Source: Gambelia wislizenii (lineage: Eukaryota; Chordata; Lepidosauria; Squamata; Crotaphytidae). Taken from it: a stretch of DNA of 64,000 nucleotides. A program made the translations under genes and the position numbers. A model generated the notes under the pieces. That model was not told the origin of the DNA. It searched no databases and worked only from the letters and a program-made list of their open reading frames with translations. Positions within the stretch are counted from its first letter, which is position 1, and each line of letters opens with the position of its first letter. The DNA lies in assembly GCA_030847615.1 (NCBI GenBank), contig JAUMIR010000001.1:446888687-446952686 (forward strand), written 5' to 3'. Shown in pieces: positions 63,776 through 64,000 of the stretch.

Positions 63776-64000
63776 TAGTTGCAAATTGTGAAGTTCTTTT
63801 TTAATGTGACTTTTTAAATGATAAGGGGATGATGCAGGCCCTAATTGCTCCTGTTAGTTTCTGCCTCAAACCAAAAGCATTCTTTCGATTCCTCTCACCA
63901 GGCTTGCTATCACCAAAGGTTTCTGTGCTCGCCTCAGAAAGAGGCAGTAAAGATCTGGATAATTGTTTAGGAAACAAATTAATTTCAGCTCTACTACAGG
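63776..64000. other. Single-copy DNA, no feature recognised
   Basis: Nothing recognised. Confidence 0.4.

Noticed and set aside
1..64000. CRISPR array, bacterial operon, prophage or defence system
   Set aside because: No regularly spaced repeats, no ribosome-binding-site/ORF arrangement, and the repeat content is that of a squamate genome.

Overview
The window reads as intronic or intergenic DNA from a squamate reptile (lizard or snake; an iguanian lizard would fit, but the species cannot be read from this). The evidence is the repeat mix: CR1, L2-like, L1 and RTE-BovB LINEs; tRNA-headed and 5S-rRNA-headed SINEs that both end in a BovB-like tail; Helitrons; mariner/Tigger-type and other small DNA transposons; and many dinucleotide microsatellites. 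There is no bacterial-style gene organisation, no complete protein-coding host gene, no CRISPR array and no functional rRNA or tRNA gene. Nearly every long open frame is either part of a retroelement or a chance opening.

Layout. 0-9 kb: single-copy DNA with a fold-back 5S SINE, a CR1 3' end, two adjacent hairpin-bearing MITEs and two Tigger-like MITEs. 9-16 kb: a probable LTR-like stretch, two MER2-like elements (one carrying a nested Tigger-like MITE), two MITEs with a TCAGA-type end, and palindromic MITEs (one also carrying a Tigger-like insertion). 17-19.9 kb: minus-strand CR1 pieces and the zinc-finger end of another LINE. 20-26 kb: mostly single-copy. 26.5-31.3 kb: a CR1 end, then a MITE split by a 2.7 kb 5'-truncated L1 with a 17-bp target duplication, then another MITE. 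31.8-45.9 kb: SINEs, a mariner transposase remnant, a BovB 3' end, L2 3' ends and MITEs, with two candidate conserved noncoding elements near 32.4 and 35.9 kb. 46.6-51.2 kb: a Helitron, a decayed CR1, a SINE, and a Tigger-like element interrupted by a CR1 copy that still has a 312-codon open reverse transcriptase frame. 52-56.4 kb: a LINE reverse transcriptase remnant, a strongly palindromic MITE, and an L2-like element interrupted by a second Helitron. 56.6-64 kb: SINEs, a candidate TATA/E-box/MEF2-type promoter followed by a candidate noncoding first exon and splice donor (58.56-58.93 kb), 2 kb of repeat-poor DNA, a candidate conserved element near 62.2 kb, and a final 5S SINE and MITE.

How the parts work together. 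BovB supplies reverse transcriptase; the SINEs here carry BovB-like 3' tails and are presumably mobilised by it. The small DNA transposons have only ends and no enzyme, so they would have depended on transposases encoded elsewhere. Insertions into insertions give a relative-age ladder. For host biology, the best leads are the candidate promoter/first exon at 58.7 kb and the CpG-dense, AT-rich element at 32.4 kb. Both are read from sequence features only and need cross-species alignment.
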